NCBI GenBank assembly: GCA_028023455.1
Contig: JAQFVV010000031.1
Location: 2,666,001 to 2,730,000 of the forward strand
Reading direction: 5' to 3'
Source: Epiperipatus broadwayi
Lineage: Eukaryota; Onychophora; Udeonychophora; Euonychophora; Peripatidae
Length of the DNA stretch: 64,000 bases
Below the pieces are notes generated by a model that was given only the letters and a program-made list of their open reading frames with translations, searched no databases and was not told the origin of the DNA. Positions 10,730 to 23,168 of this stretch are shown here, piece by piece. The translations under genes were made by a program, and so were the position numbers. Numbering within the stretch: position 1 is the first letter of the stretch; each line of letters opens with the position of its first letter.

Positions 10730-13700
10730 ATACATACAAACAAAATCACTTTGAATTTTTTTTTAAGAGCGCTTATGACCCTTCCTCCGGCTCTGCATAT
10801 GATCATTAGAAATCTATATCGATTTGGCAATAACTAATAATAATAATAATTAAGGAAGAAGAAAATAAGCATAAGCTTATAAAAAAATGCTGGTAATATC
10901 TAGACACATTTGTTTACTATTTTCATTAAAATAAAAAACATTTATAAATAAACAATAATATAAGAATAAAAATGATTAGCTATAATTATAACAACTAATT
11001 ATATGTTATAACTTTATTTAATTATAGTAAATGTAGGCAACTCTTTTTTAGGGGGGAGGTATATTATTTTTTAAATTTGTAATTAAAAAGCTTTTCAAAT
11101 TTTTTTAAAAATCACGACAAGGACTACATATGCAATAATTAAGGTTTGCACCGAGGAACAAAATAATCAAGTAGAGGTAAAGTTATCTGCACATGCCTCT
11201 TCACACCGCTCTTACGTGAAAGGGAAATGATACCGATCAACGTATAATAAACACTTTGTGGAATAGCAATTAGCTCTCTATAAATTATTAAAAAGCAGTT
11301 TACTGCATTGCATTAATTACTGTTCCACAAGATGTTATAAAGCTGATAAGTCTTATATCAATCTCACGCATGGTTGCTGTAAAGAAGAGTGTGTAATTAA
11401 CTTCGCATCTGCTTAGTTATTTCGTTCTATAGTATAGCGACATTTAGCGAAAACTTATTTTACAACAAACGCACTTTAATAAATATACGAATTAGTATCT
11501 TGTATTACTCTTTGTGTAGGTAATGTCAATCTCTTTTTTCTATTATTAATTAATCGTTTACATCTTTTTATTTATGTCAAGATCTTATAAATAATTATAT
11601 TATCACTAACCAGATCTTTTTAGGTAGACCAAGTCAATTAAAATTATTTAAAAATAAACTTGCTTAATGTACTTCGGATAAATATAGAGCAGTTGCATAT
11701 GATTTATGGGAAGTGATATTTAGCTTGGTTTATCTCAAAATACCTGACTAGATATTATTGTCACATTTTTAAAAAATGAGTACAGCTTATCTTTGGAATG
11801 TAAAAGCATTTTATATATATTATAATGAAGATTTTTATGGTAAAAACATGTAAACATGATTTTCAGGTTTCGTGTGTATGTTAGCTTGTTAACAATGTAG
11901 TAGCACTGATATATAAGATGAATCGCACATCATTATCTGATTAATAAGGATTGCTCAATAACTAAAGCAAGACGTATTAGAATTTTGAAACCACGCACTT
12001 TTATTTTCATTTGATTTAGCTAACAAAATTGATAAGTTGGTTTTGGATAAAGATATATTATTTAAATTGAAGACTACTGAACTAAGTTGTATGGATTTAT
12101 AAAAAAGAAAAAAAAATCATTCAAGTGAATGATAAATGTTTATATATGGTAAAATTTATTGATCAAAATTTTATAGCAATTTTTTAAAAATTACAAATAC
12201 ATAATTGAAAGAAGATTGTCTATGCGTTTCCGGCTTAGATGTTTTATGCAATTATATATCCGCATACTAGGAGGAAAATATGTTGACAGTTTTTTTTTAA
12301 TAATAGTATTAAAGCTTATTTTAGATATGTTAATTATGTATTTTTGTTGAATCACTAGTTATATTTAAACATTTTGTAGCTAAATTAAATGAAATCATTT
12401 CAAATAGATCGCTAATTCGGGAGGACAATTTATATTGTATAGAATACCAGGATTTAAATTAATGAAGAATAAATAATAAAATTATTTATAAGTTGTTCAT
12501 AAAATTATTATCCATTACAGAATTTATATATTCCATGTCAAAGATTTTTATTATGGACAAATGAGTTAGATTCAGAACATTTTTATTTAGAAATAAAATG
12601 TTATGGAAATTTCAGTGGTCAGTAATCCAATTTTACAATATATCCTAAAGAATTACTGAATGTAAGATATAGAATAAAAGACATTTTAAATATATTACAC
12701 AATTTTACTCAGTTGGAGAAAGAAATGTATAAAAAACAGTGGATTTCATTATAGCTTATGTATAATAGAATATGTAGTATGATAATATCAATGGTTTTAG
12801 ATTCATTATTAATGGAAAGGATGATATTGATAAAATCAATAAATATATTGTTATATATTTAAATAATATGCAAGCATAAGTCAAATTATAATAGTGATAT
12901 TAAAATGAATATAAATCTATGTTTAGAGAGCATTTAGTTATTTGTATTGGAAAATTTTGTTTGGACATTTTTATTTCATAGATGAAAAGTGATTTGAAGA
13001 AAATAAAATTAATAAGACATATTTTATGTATATAACTGACAACTTGTTGGATACACAACATAAATGTGTAAATATACACATATTAAAAAATTTGCCCATT
13101 CACATTTAAATGTTAATGTTTGATTTTAGTTTTTTTGAATTTTAACTATAAATGCCTTTGAAAATACCGATTATATTATTAGCTAGCTATAATTGTTATT
13201 TATTCATTTGTTATGTTGGAATATTAAATTTTAGTGTTTATATATTCCTTATGTCTTCAAAAAGAACTTATAGTAATTTATTATTATTGTCTTATACTTC
13301 TTTATCCTGGCTAGCATGGACTTTATGCGAGGATTCACCATAGCAATCACTGTCAATTTGTACCCACGATTTTGATTCACTGTTATAAACTTAAAAAAAA
13401 AAAGAAACATTTTTACAAAAATATCTGCCATTTTTTAAGTCAGCGATCGAAAATGATAGTCATTTTGTAAGATTGATGGCATCATAGGATGACTTCATTA
13501 AAGCTATATCTTTACAAAATAAAATGGCCATATTCATGCTAATAATGTATTGTAGAATTTATTCATTATACAGCACACAATATTGTTATAATTATAGAAT
13601 TAAAATATGATTAATGCACTTTATTTAATTTTCATCCAGTGACTTCACCAGACATTTAGTCCTTTCATTTATAACATATACAAAGTAAAGAAGATTTTCG

Positions 13701-13840
13701 CCTTTAATGACTAAAGAATAAAAAAAAAATTCCACCAGTTTTATTTAGCACATTAATATATTTTGATTACATACAACACGTGTATTTATATTTATATTAA
13801 TTCAATAAGTTTTATGGGTTAAAATTCTTATGAAAGTTGT
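10730..13840. other. AT-rich intergenic DNA with one less biased patch
   Basis: No gene was recognised. About 11130-11470 is less AT-biased than its flanks and could be an old repeat, but no promoter boxes, termini or reading frame support a call. Short frames at 13152-13343 and 13249-13431 overlap on opposite strands and show no domain. Confidence 0.5.
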
Positions 13841-13841
13841 C

Positions 13842-13952
13842 AAGCGTTGTTAGCCGAGAGGTCATCGCGGCCGCCTTGCAAGCAAGTAGTTGGTTGCAGA
13901 CGGTTGTGGGTTCGCGTCCCGGCCGATGCTATGACATATAAAAAAAAAAAAT
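13842..13952 (+). mobile_element. tRNA-derived SINE, family 2, copy 1
   Basis: It starts GCGTTGTTAGCCGAGAGGTC, with an A-box-like TTAGCCGAGAGG. The B box GGTTCGCGTCC lies near 13910. It ends GCCGATGCTATGACATAT followed by an A run, the 3' tail of a retroposed RNA. GC content is far above the flanks. Related copies are at 14624, 17360 and, on the minus strand, 59490. The GC-rich frame reading through this element is not a gene. Confidence 0.8.
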
Positions 13953-14623
13953 TCTTACGAAAGTTATTTTATCTTTTGCAAAAATATGAGATCATAATAG
14001 ACATTATAATTGTAAGTTATTTTTTAGAAAAAATGATTTCAGCTAATAATCAACTTTATATGATCAAAGATTAATGAATTTAAATTTAAAATACCATTTA
14101 CTTTTTCAATTTTAAATAGATTAGCAAAAGAAAAATCACAAGATTTCACCATTTATATAATTATTAAAAATACAGCAATCAATCATAAATAACATTTCTT
14201 TACCTATATTTTATTCAATTTTTTTGCAATTATGTAAAATTAAAAAAATTGCAATTTTTTAAAAAAAAATAACGGTGCTGCAAAATAAATAAATAAAATT
14301 CAATGTCTTATTGGTTAGAAATTACAAAAATTACAAAAATTAATAACAACACAAACTGCATGAAAAAATAAATTTGAAAGTGTACTATGTGTTAATTTTT
14401 TTATTTAGTTTTTAAATGTGCATTGTAGTTTTTTTCTTCATGCTTTATATTAATTCAGCAAATCTTGATTCAGGAACTATCATTACTCAGCTATGTAAGA
14501 CACAAAATAGTGATCAACAATGGAAAGCTTTTAATTAAATTATAAATACTAAATAGTATATTTACCACATGTTAGTATTTTTTTAATAATATGCTAAGTA
14601 AAATGTTTACTTTTGTCTTGCAT

Positions 14624-14765
14624 TGGTGGTCGAGAGATCAGCGCGACTACTTTGCACTGAAACAGTAAGGTCTGCTTTGCAGATCTTCGTTTCACCTTTT
14701 CTCACCTATTTCCTACCCTCATACCTTAGTTTGAACCCCAATCTATCGTAGTGTGTCTGCAATAC
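14624..14765 (+). mobile_element. tRNA-derived SINE, family 2, diverged copy
   Basis: TGGTCGAGAGATCAGCGCGA followed by CTACTTTGCA aligns with the GCCGAGAGGTCATCGCGG...CCTTGCA head at 13850. A B-box-like GTTTGAACCCC lies near 14728. The middle is longer than in the other copies and the ATGCTATGAC tail is not visible, so this is a diverged or chimeric copy. Confidence 0.6.
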
Positions 14766-17204
14766 GCTTATATACCGAAAATCCCGCCTAATTTTAAACC
14801 ACGAGTACAATGCTCGTATTATATATATAAAACTCATTCCCAAATAAATAAAAGATTATAGATTATGTATATGTTCACATAATTTTGATTTATTAAAAAG
14901 TAGGTTATATAAGTCGTAATTGCGCACACACTATGATATGCATTTTAAAACATATCAAAATTATAAATTGTTAAAGTTATTTTGTTTGAATCTATTTACA
15001 AATATATTACTATCGTAATATATTTTGATTTAAAATAAAATTCATTTAGTAAATATTCGTTTAGTAAATAGATTCAAATATTGCAATTTAAAAAGTAAAA
15101 TCATTTTCTTTAATTTAATAAAAGTTATTCCAAATATTTCTGTTTAAATAAATCAGGGACAATAGTTTAATTACTTAATGTTCTATAAGTTTATCTAAAA
15201 ACAGCAGATGTCCACTTACGGTTTTCTTTAATTAGTAAAAGTAATTTTTAATTAAATCTACTTTGTAATTTGAATGTCGACAGGGAAATTAACAAAAGAA
15301 ATTAATTAATGTTGAATTCCTTTAGACATTCGGATGATTTAATTACAGCTGATAAGTCCGATATATTTTTGTAATGCTCCAGGGCAGTTCTATTGTTAAA
15401 TTCTACTATAAAAAGGAGGATTTTCTTTTGTCATTCTTCTAATGTTTCTAAGAGAAATCATTCTGAGGTCTAATGTGTCTAACCAAAATTATTGTATTAA
15501 TTTGTAAATCTTGACATGACAGAGTAGAGTGCGAGAAGGCTATTTCTCTCCGAAATGGTCATATGCTGCCGTAGACCATCGGAAGTTATCACACAGGGAA
15601 CCCCGGAACTGCTGCCACTGCCAAAAATATGAACATTTCCAGATTTTGCTGTTAAATTATATAAAAACCTGCCGACCATCAATCTACCTAAAATGCTTCT
15701 CCAGAGGTAACCCTAAATTAACCCAAGAGCTCTTGTGATAACTAACATGCTATAGCTATTTTAAATTGTTTTCTGATATTTCACGTAACTTCATTATGTA
15801 TTTCTTTAACATGTTTAAATATAATCAATATTTTGTTCTATCCTTGGGTTAATATTTTCTATTTATAAAGCTTTCTTTTATTTTATTATGATAATGTATC
15901 AGAATCGTCTTTGACTGAGTGAACTATTCCCTTTATTGAAAGTAAGACACCGCTATTAAGGCATATTTTAAATTTATAATTCTCCAATTTTATTATCTTG
16001 CAAATCACTCATTCGAGGGTGATTCTTTTCTTTAATATAATATAATCACATAGTTTAAAATCTACATGTTATTGATTTTAATCTAATATAAGAGTATGTG
16101 CGAGGTCAATGGTTAAATGTATCCCTTAATGCATGATTGCGTATATAAATCTATACCTACTTTTTAAACCTGCAAGCATGCATTTTCCTATTTTAATTAC
16201 CGTGTGCTACTTTAATTACAAAGTTCATCATTGACGTCGAGAATGTGCGGACCCTTTTAAATGAATTTCTGGGAATTTGATTGGGCATTTCTCTTAATCC
16301 AAGTAAAACCCATTCAGTATGATTTGTATACACTCATCTCATATTGCTGGCAAATGAATTGGTTGTTGAGACCGCTTTGTTTTATTTTTCCAAGGATTCT
16401 TTACACGGCTAAGGCCATTCCCTTCGCCTTTTTGCGATTTCCAGGCAGAGTGTGTCCCCAAATGACATACCTGGGAATTAAACGCAATTGTCACACAGTC
16501 GCTAAGTTTCGGCTGTTCATAACAATACTTTCCTATGGGTTAGTGGCAATATGCCCTCCGTAATCATTCCAAATATTCCATTATTGTTTTATTTTATATT
16601 TATTTTGCAAAGCATCCGTGACTTAAACATGTCACACCCTCCAACTTTAATAAATTCATTATCAGCAATACTGACCTCCCAATGCAACTCTATTATTATT
16701 ATTCTCAAATAAATGCTTTGATCACATTCCCACTTTGTTGCTTAGAAAGCTTTAGTCCGTGCTATTCTCGAAATCAATAAATATTTTAGAACACTTAATT
16801 TTCAAATATTTTCTTAAACTTGTATAATTACTCAAAGCATCTCACACATGTTCCTATCTCGTCAAGCACATTATCGTAATGCTATTAGCCTGAGGAATAG
16901 AATATATCACATTGTTTTAAAGTCTTTTTGTCACTTGTGGGAATATAATGCCAACAATTATTTAATACGTGTCCCTGTCTCATATAAGCAGACAGTGGCA
17001 TTATATATATAATTTATATGAATAAATTTTGTGAAATTATTTAAAACTAAATTTGATCTCTTATTTTATTTGATTCCTATCACTGTCTCGGTCTATATAT
17101 ATATTTTCTGCATTTTTTTTGTAAATCCATAGACGTTAATTAGCCACCCAAACTTTTTTTTAGTATAGTCTTTTGTTTCTCCCTGACCACCAGGCATCGG
17201 TCAA
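14766..17204. other. Unresolved, locally less AT-biased region
   Basis: Patches at about 15500-15740, 16200-16570 and 16860-17110 have noticeably more C and G than the surroundings and contain 60-100-codon frames. The longest is 16261-16563 on the plus strand. No domain, splice pattern or terminal repeat was recognised. A decayed LTR or LINE is possible but unsupported. Confidence 0.4.
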
Positions 17205-17450
17205 AGGTCATACTAGTAGTGGCATCAGATGCGTTGTCACGTAGATGGCGCTGTGAAATTTGGGCTTTAGATTCGAACTTAGTATATCTAGAAGGCAACC
17301 CCTCCTAGAATGTTCAGTTTCGTATCTGGGATTTGAATTCTGCAGTGTGTTAGTGAGATAGACGATTCTGACTGTTACAGCACTTGCAGGCAGTTACCCA
17401 GGTTGCGGGTTCACGTCCCAGCCAATGCTATGACACTTAAAAAAAAATGT
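17205..17450 (+). mobile_element. SINE family 2, 3' portion, in a composite repeat
   Basis: The end of this block (GGTTGCGGGTTCACGTCCC at about 17400, then GCCAATGCTATGACACTT and an A run) matches the B-box half and tail of the SINE at 13842. The first 150 bp (GCGTTGTCACGTAGATGG and on) are also GC-richer but do not match the other copies, so the element is fused to or nested in another repeat. Confidence 0.65.
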
Positions 17451-17510
17451 TTACTTATTAATTAACACTTTTTTCAATTTAAGGTTTATTTTTTGAATAG
17501 ATTTTTAATA

Positions 17511-17561
17511 TTTTGGATTTAGAATAACAAATTTTTTGGATTTAGAATAACAAATTTTTTG
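17511..17561. repeat. 24-bp direct duplication
   Basis: TTTTGGATTTAGAATAACAA occurs twice in tandem. It looks like a simple recent duplication. Confidence 0.9.
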
Positions 17562-19314
17562 TCTACAGGAACTCATTATAATTCCTTATTTTTTGAGACT
17601 TTACTTTGCAAGGCATTTTGGAGACCAATTATCACTGCCAACTGGGTTAAAAGTATATACAGTAACTTTTGATGAAAAAAATCAACTAATCTCTTGGTGG
17701 AGATGTATTTATCTCAATCAAATCTGGTGTTGTCATCTGCTTGAGTGACTAGTTGAGAACATGGCAAGCATAACAACTCAATTTCCATTTAAATAGACTC
17801 ACAATGCTCAATTTTTTATTAAAATTTGCCACTAATATAAATAATTTTAAATATGTATACTTTTTACAAAAAGTTGTAAAAATTGGGGATGGAGAAAATA
17901 GTTTAAGATAACTGTTAATTACTTTTGTATTATACTTTATTTATGTATATTTTGTAATAAAATTATATTATTTTTATTTATAAAGTGGTTCTTATTGTCA
18001 TTTTTATTCATTTATTTGCTCTATTTTGGGTGATGAATATCTGAAGACCATATGTTTGGATGGATTTATAACATAATTTCATCATGTGCTCTTTTAATTC
18101 TTACCAACACAACATTCAAAATTTGTTTCATGATCTGTAATTTTGGTATGCTTGCTATAGGACTAGTGTAATGAGGGCAAGGAGATATAGCAAGGATAGA
18201 AACTATGTAAATATCTTGATTCATATGACACAAATTAAAGTTAAGGTAAATAGATAATTTCTGAATAATAGAGGTTTTATCTTATTTGTAAATAAATGAG
18301 TAATATTAATTTATTCATATATATTTGCTTCATTTAAAATATAATTTTATGCAGCCAATAAGTGGCATGAATTTATTTTAGTTTTAGTATTGCTAACATG
18401 AGAAGTCATACTTCTTATACAATATACATACATATATGCATAAATGTAAATCCTCTACTTTTTCACCACAATGAGAAATTATTGGAATATAAATCTGAAT
18501 TATCTGAATGTAAGTTGAATAACTAATCTTAATAATCTATCTGATATACTATCAATCTTCACTATATTATTTTTTTTTCAAAATATTGAATACTATTCTA
18601 CTTGAGCTTTGCCTTTTGATTAATTTATTATAAAATACATGTTCTGTTCATTTTCCATTTTTTTTAAAATTTAAAATGATTTTTAATTGTAGATATCCAA
18701 ATATAACATCATTATTGAATGCCTTTAGGAATGTAATTTCGTAATTCTTAGCATCATTTTGCCTTTATGGCCTTCAGAATATGAGGAATATACTTCCCAT
18801 TTTTATCTTTCATAATTGCTAATGTAAAAAAATCTTGAGAATTTTCACTATTACAAACTGACAACTTTTTTCCAATAAAATTCATCAGAGAATATTTCTT
18901 AAGAATTATGAGAAATCTAAGAAAAGAGACCATGATGAGATTATAGTATTTTTTTAGTTTTAAACTTAGAGATAAAAACCTAACAAATCACATATTGATC
19001 CATGCATGCATAGTAACAGCAACTGCAATGACAAGAAAATATAGAGCAGATATTAAAAATTTATCTTGTTTGGTTTTTTAAGGCTTTAATAAAAAAAGAA
19101 TTTTTTTTCAATTAATAGAAAAATCTTTTTAATAAACAACAAAAATTAAGAATAGTTAATGGTTTCCTGGCAATACCAAATGATGAAATGTTATCCCTGT
19201 TTACAAGAATATAAGTTCTTAATTTCTATTGTTTATCTTATTAAATAAACATAAAAATATTTAGTTTAATGGTATATATATATATGAAAAGAAAATATTA
19301 TTTAAGTATATCAT
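17562..19314. other. AT-rich intergenic DNA
   Basis: No gene, RNA or mobile element could be supported. Confidence 0.55.
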
Positions 19315-19955
19315 TATATTTTGTTTTAATTTCCAATGTTTCAATGAAACAACATTCATCCTTGTCAAGGTCTTAATGAAGATTGAGCATTAAGTAAAGA
19401 ACAATAATTCTTATTTATATTTGATGGTTGATATTCAGAATAGGTGGATTAATAATTTTTATTTTTACTTCTGTTTTACAATTAATTGATTCCAAGTTGA
19501 TTTTAGAAGAAATAAAATAAGTGGTCTCCATAAGGCTGCAATACATTATGCTTCATCAGATTTGTTTAAACCACCCTATCTTTTTAATATTTCAATAGAT
19601 TCTCTCATAGAACTTAAATTATACTTTTCCAAATTAGCTAGTATTTTAGTATTATCAAAGTCAGATGTATGACCCATTTCTGAAAAAATGTGATGCAATC
19701 AACTATAAATTGAAGGCATTTTTATGCTTTATAACTCTGATACTAATACATCTATTTTATTGTTGTACATAACTTCTTAGGCATTGTGAAAAAATAATTT
19801 GTTTAATCCACCTATTATGAATAATTAATCATCAAATACCTATAAGAAAGATTATTTTCTTCATGCTCAATCTTGTTATTATTTAAGACATTGACTTTGG
19901 CAAAGAGAATATTATTTTCTTGAAATGTTGGAAATTAAAACAAAATAATACACAG
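19315..19955. repeat. Long inverted repeat enclosing a Penelope fragment
   Basis: Sequence 19315-19460 (TTTTGTTTTAATTTCCAATG ... ATAGGTGGATTAA) recurs in inverted, diverged form at about 19795-19955. The arms are roughly 150 bp and the spacer about 335 bp. The spacer holds the minus-strand Penelope-like C-terminus at 19510-19720. Inverted or tandem terminal repeats around Penelope elements are known in the family. Confidence 0.75.
19510..19720 (-). pseudogene. Penelope-like element, extreme C-terminus
   Basis: Minus-strand translation contains DFDNTKILANLEKYNLSSMR, then ESIEILK, NKSDEA and an ending AALWRPL. This is the arrangement seen after the GIY-YIG domain of Penelope-like proteins (F-N-x-T-K-I-L, ESI-E-I-x-K, N-x-x-D, W-x-P-L). 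Two stops interrupt it and the nuclease core is missing. It is a second, independent fragment of the class found at 1640-2099. Confidence 0.65.
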
Positions 19956-20470
19956 TATAATCCAAATAAGACTTTATTTTTACCATATAACCAAGAAAAT
20001 ATTAAATACAATATGTATATAACACTAACAATATATAATAACTTAATCAATAAACTTCCAAAACACTATTTTTAATCTATGTATGCAAAGAAAAAATGAG
20101 ACCACTTTTGTCTGCTAACCCAAGACTTTATATATCTGTAAACTACACAATAGTATTTTTATTAAGATAAATGATGAACCAAATTAAGATATTCTCACAA
20201 TATTATTCAAATTAGTTTATAATTTAATTTCAAAAGATAAAATTAATTTACACTATTGATAACCTTATAAACAAAAACCAAATATCAGATATGAAAATAT
20301 TAAATTATATAGTCCTAATAATATTTAATAATTAGATTAATAAACTTTCAGAAGCTATGTTAATATAGCACCTTCTAGCATCAATGTAATCTGCATTGCA
20401 AAAGAAAAATCGATCCACATCATTTGCTTGATATAAACTAATAAAAATATCTTATTTAATCTACATTTAT
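19956..20470. other. AT-rich intergenic DNA
   Basis: Nothing recognisable; short A/T words only. Confidence 0.6.
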
Positions 20471-21432
20471 ACAAGGTCTGATAATTAAATTCATGAACTT
20501 GTCACTATGTGCTTATGTTAGCAACATTGTACAAATAACTCAAGCCTTCATATTAGTGTATTGTTGTTGCATGTTTTTGTTTGCCATTACTAGAATGTCA
20601 GAGCTTGAATTAGAACAATGAACAAACATTAACTTTTTTGTTAAACTTGGCAAGAGCAAAAGTAAAATCAGGACATATTAGTCCAAGTTTATAAGGATAA
20701 TGCTCTGAAGAAAATTGCAATGTACAAATGGATTAAATGTTTTTTTGAGAAAAGAGAAAGTGTCACCAATGAAGAGAGAGATCAGGACAGCCAGCAATAG
20801 AGTGGAACTAATGAAAATATTACAAAAATTCATTGGATTATATACCAAAATTGTTGGTTGACTGAAAAGCATAGCAGACCAAATAAATATTAATAGAGAA
20901 ATAGTTATGAATATCTTAACTGAATATTCCTTCTGGCATCCATTGATTACTCTAGCTTACTGTGTGTGGCAATATGTATAGTGAGTTTTGCCTGTTTTAA
21001 CAACAGTTATACACAAGCATAAGAAGTGTTGATCATGTGATGAATATTTTATCCTGAGAAAGATGTATGCAAAAATCCATCAGCCCAAATGGTATTGCCT
21101 ATGAGGGAGTTTTTAGCCAGTAAATAAATAACTGTATTGAAACAACCTCCCTATTCTCATGATCTAGCACTTAAGAAGATTTTTTTTACCTGAAGATAAA
21201 GGAAATATTGAAAGGAAGACATTTTAATGGAATTCAGGATGGTAATGATAATATCATGATAGCTCTGACAGCCATTTCAGAAAAAGAGCTCCAAAATAGT
21301 TTTGAAGGATGGACTAAGTGCTGACATTGGTACATAGATTTCTGAAGTCAAAGGTAATCATAGTGATGTTCATCAATGAGATATGCAGTACTTTTTAAGG
21401 AGGAGTTTTTAAACTTAACTGTCAAGCCTTAT
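20471..21432 (+). pseudogene. mariner transposon, internally deleted and decayed
   Basis: The left end reads CAAGGTCTGATAATTAAATT. The right end is its imperfect inverse (AACTGTCAAGCCTTA), with TA at both borders. Between them, broken plus-strand frames show mariner transposase blocks. The N-terminal helix-turn-helix part (KLGKSKSK... then KCFFEKRESVTNEERDQDSQ) is at about 20640-20790. The C-terminal catalytic part (ITVLKQPPYSHDLAL) starts at 21128 and is followed by KGR/FEGW-type remnants to about 21310. The third acidic residue after PYSxDLA is lost. At about 0.96 kb it is shorter than the usual 1.3 kb, and many stops are present. Confidence 0.85.
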
Positions 21433-22061
21433 ATATAATTTTGTGTAGCCATTCAAACTGATGATTTATTTTTGTTTGCAATATAGATTACTTTAATATT
21501 ACATGGTGTTTTATTAATGTCTACAAAGATTTGGAAATTTATTGACTCAGTTATTATTCTAAAAATGACTTCACTTTACTATATACAATAAATTTATACA
21601 TAACAGTAAGCGAAAGCAATATGCTTCAAATTTTTTTACAGAAAATTAATGTGATACATTTAATAGACTAAAATCATTGACATATTTTAGTGAATAATGA
21701 TAATAAATAATAATAATAACAATACTATTACTACTACTACTATTACTATTATTATTATTGTTATGATGATGATGTTTTCAGGTCTCCCAACACAAGTACA
21801 TAATTATATTACTATATTTGAACTAGGTCTAAATTGATAAGTGAGTAGTAATCAACCTGCATTTCTTTTAAGTTGTATAGGTAGGTAGATAAATAAATAA
21901 ATAGGCAGACAGGTGAATTGATCTTTAAAAATATCAAAAGAATAAAAAAACCCATCTATATCTGATAAAAAATACATATGTCAAAATAAGAATTATAATA
22001 TAAATATCATGTAATATTTAAATACATGTATATTTTCTACACTAAACTTAATGTAATTATA
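21433..22061. other. Intergenic DNA with trinucleotide microsatellite
   Basis: A compound array of ATA/ACT/ATT/ATG triplets runs from about 21696 to 21776 (ACTACTACTACTATT then TGATGATGATG). A short TAGG/ATAA tetranucleotide run lies near 21880. No gene was seen. Confidence 0.8.
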
Positions 22062-22125
22062 AGGGACTTGAACTCAAACTTTCAAGTGCCTGTTGTATAA
22101 GATGGATTGGATAGCTGTAGGGAGT
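22062..22125 (-). repeat. Solo tRNA-like fragment of the hammerhead repeat
   Basis: On the minus strand, GTATAAGG-like flanks surround TTTGAGTTCAAGTCCC, a B-box-like motif. This resembles the segment that follows the hammerhead in the other copies, especially the one at 47050-47395. Confidence 0.5.
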
Positions 22126-22267
22126 TTATAGATATAATATATATATATATATATGATTATGACATTAAATAATTTGATCAAGGTTTTTCTACTTTTCAAA
22201 ACAATCTAATTTATCAATGAAGAAAAACAAAAGCATAAGAGAAAAGTATAAAAATATAACGTTTATA

Positions 22268-22805
22268 ATAGAATGAGATAACATGGATAGTTGAAAGTCT
22301 GAATTCAAACCTCCTATATATTACATATTGGAGTGCAGGTATGAAAAAAGCCTGTACTGTCGAAAAATTTATATATTAAAAATATAGTGCTTTATGGTCT
22401 GCCCATCCCTCGTATACACATGTAAATGGATTATGACTGTATATGAGGGGTCAGAGTGATTTATGGTCAACAGGACGAGAAGGTTGGCACCTGAGGGCTT
22501 TGAGCATTCCATCATCAGATTTTCAATCAAATGGATGGCTGAAGAGTTGTGGGGTGGAGTGGATTGAAGTCTGTCCATTAAAGTATGAAGATTGGCTATC
22601 TTAATATAAGCTGAGCATTGATTGTATATATGTGTGGAGATGATAATCTGGACCAACTGACAAGTGCTGGTTTAGCACAAAATATGTATATTGGTGATTA
22701 TTTATCTTTTCAACATGTGTGTGATCAAGTGGACCAGCAATATGAGATAGCGTGGATAGTTGAGGGTCATGTGAAAGTCTGAGTTCAATTCCCCTATACA
22801 TTATA
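22268..22805 (+). mobile_element. Hammerhead-ribozyme repeat, copy 2 (more than one unit)
   Basis: A tRNA-like segment (GATAACATGGATAGTTGA...) at 22272 precedes the body. A second, related tRNA-like segment (GATAGCGTGGATAGTTGAGG...GAGTTCAATTCCCC, B box near 22780-22794) follows the hammerhead, about 470 bp later. The copy is therefore a partial head-to-tail dimer, as expected for rolling-circle or tandem-template retroelements such as Penelope pseudo-LTRs or retrozymes. The body again carries the antisense peptide (NLHTLMDRLQSTPPHNSSA...) seen in copies 1 and 3. Confidence 0.75.
22642..22706 (+). ncRNA. Hammerhead ribozyme, decayed core
   Basis: It has the same 65-nt architecture as 10077-10141. 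Stem I pairs ACCAA/TTGGT and GATAA/TTATC perfectly, stem II is GTGCT/AGCAC, and the palindromic stem III is ATAT/GTAT. The core reads CTGACAA instead of CTGATGA, and the required G before the AA pair is A at 22679. Cleavage should be abolished. The well-kept helices with a broken core suggest recent loss. Confidence 0.7.
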
Positions 22806-23079
22806 GTGAGATGGAGATTTGGTCTATCTCAGTAGTAATTTATATACAAGCATTTAATGATAGTAAGCACAAACTTAATTTTAACTTGTTTTTTTTCTTC
22901 GTATATATGGGTACGGTATTAAGTATATACGCGCACACACTAATAGAGAAAAAAATGTTGTAAGATTAGCTCAGTTTATTTAAATGTAAATTTTAAAAAA
23001 AAATGAATACTTTAAAGCCGAATTTGTTATCTTTAGGTAAAATACATTTTTTCTATATTTCAAAAATAATACTTAAAGG

Positions 23080-23085
<6 letters not shown>
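22806..23085 (+). repeat. Repeat shared with 35.65-35.94 kb (LTR-like)
   Basis: GTAATTTATATACAAGCATT and the following 250 bp, including TAGCTCAGTTTATTTA near 22970, match 35651-35935. The first 60 bp are also found at 33881. Because a decayed Gag-like frame lies between the latter two, the repeat may be part of an LTR. Boundaries are not defined. Confidence 0.55.
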
Positions 23086-23124
<39 letters not shown>

Positions 23125-23126
23125 AA

Positions 23127-23165
<39 letters not shown>
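23086..23165. repeat. (TA)n microsatellite with an echo of the LTR end
   Basis: The TA tract is interrupted at 23122-23130 by TGTAACCTA, the first nine bases of the adjoining LTR. It then continues as TA up to the true LTR start at 23166. Confidence 0.95.

Positions 23166-23168
<3 letters not shown>

Noticed and set aside
13847-14074. 75-codon plus-strand frame with unusual GC-rich start
   Set aside because: It reads through a tRNA-derived SINE into its poly-A tail.
16261-16563. 100-codon plus-strand frame as a gene
   Set aside because: No domain, signal or splice context. It may be an old repeat but nothing supports a protein.
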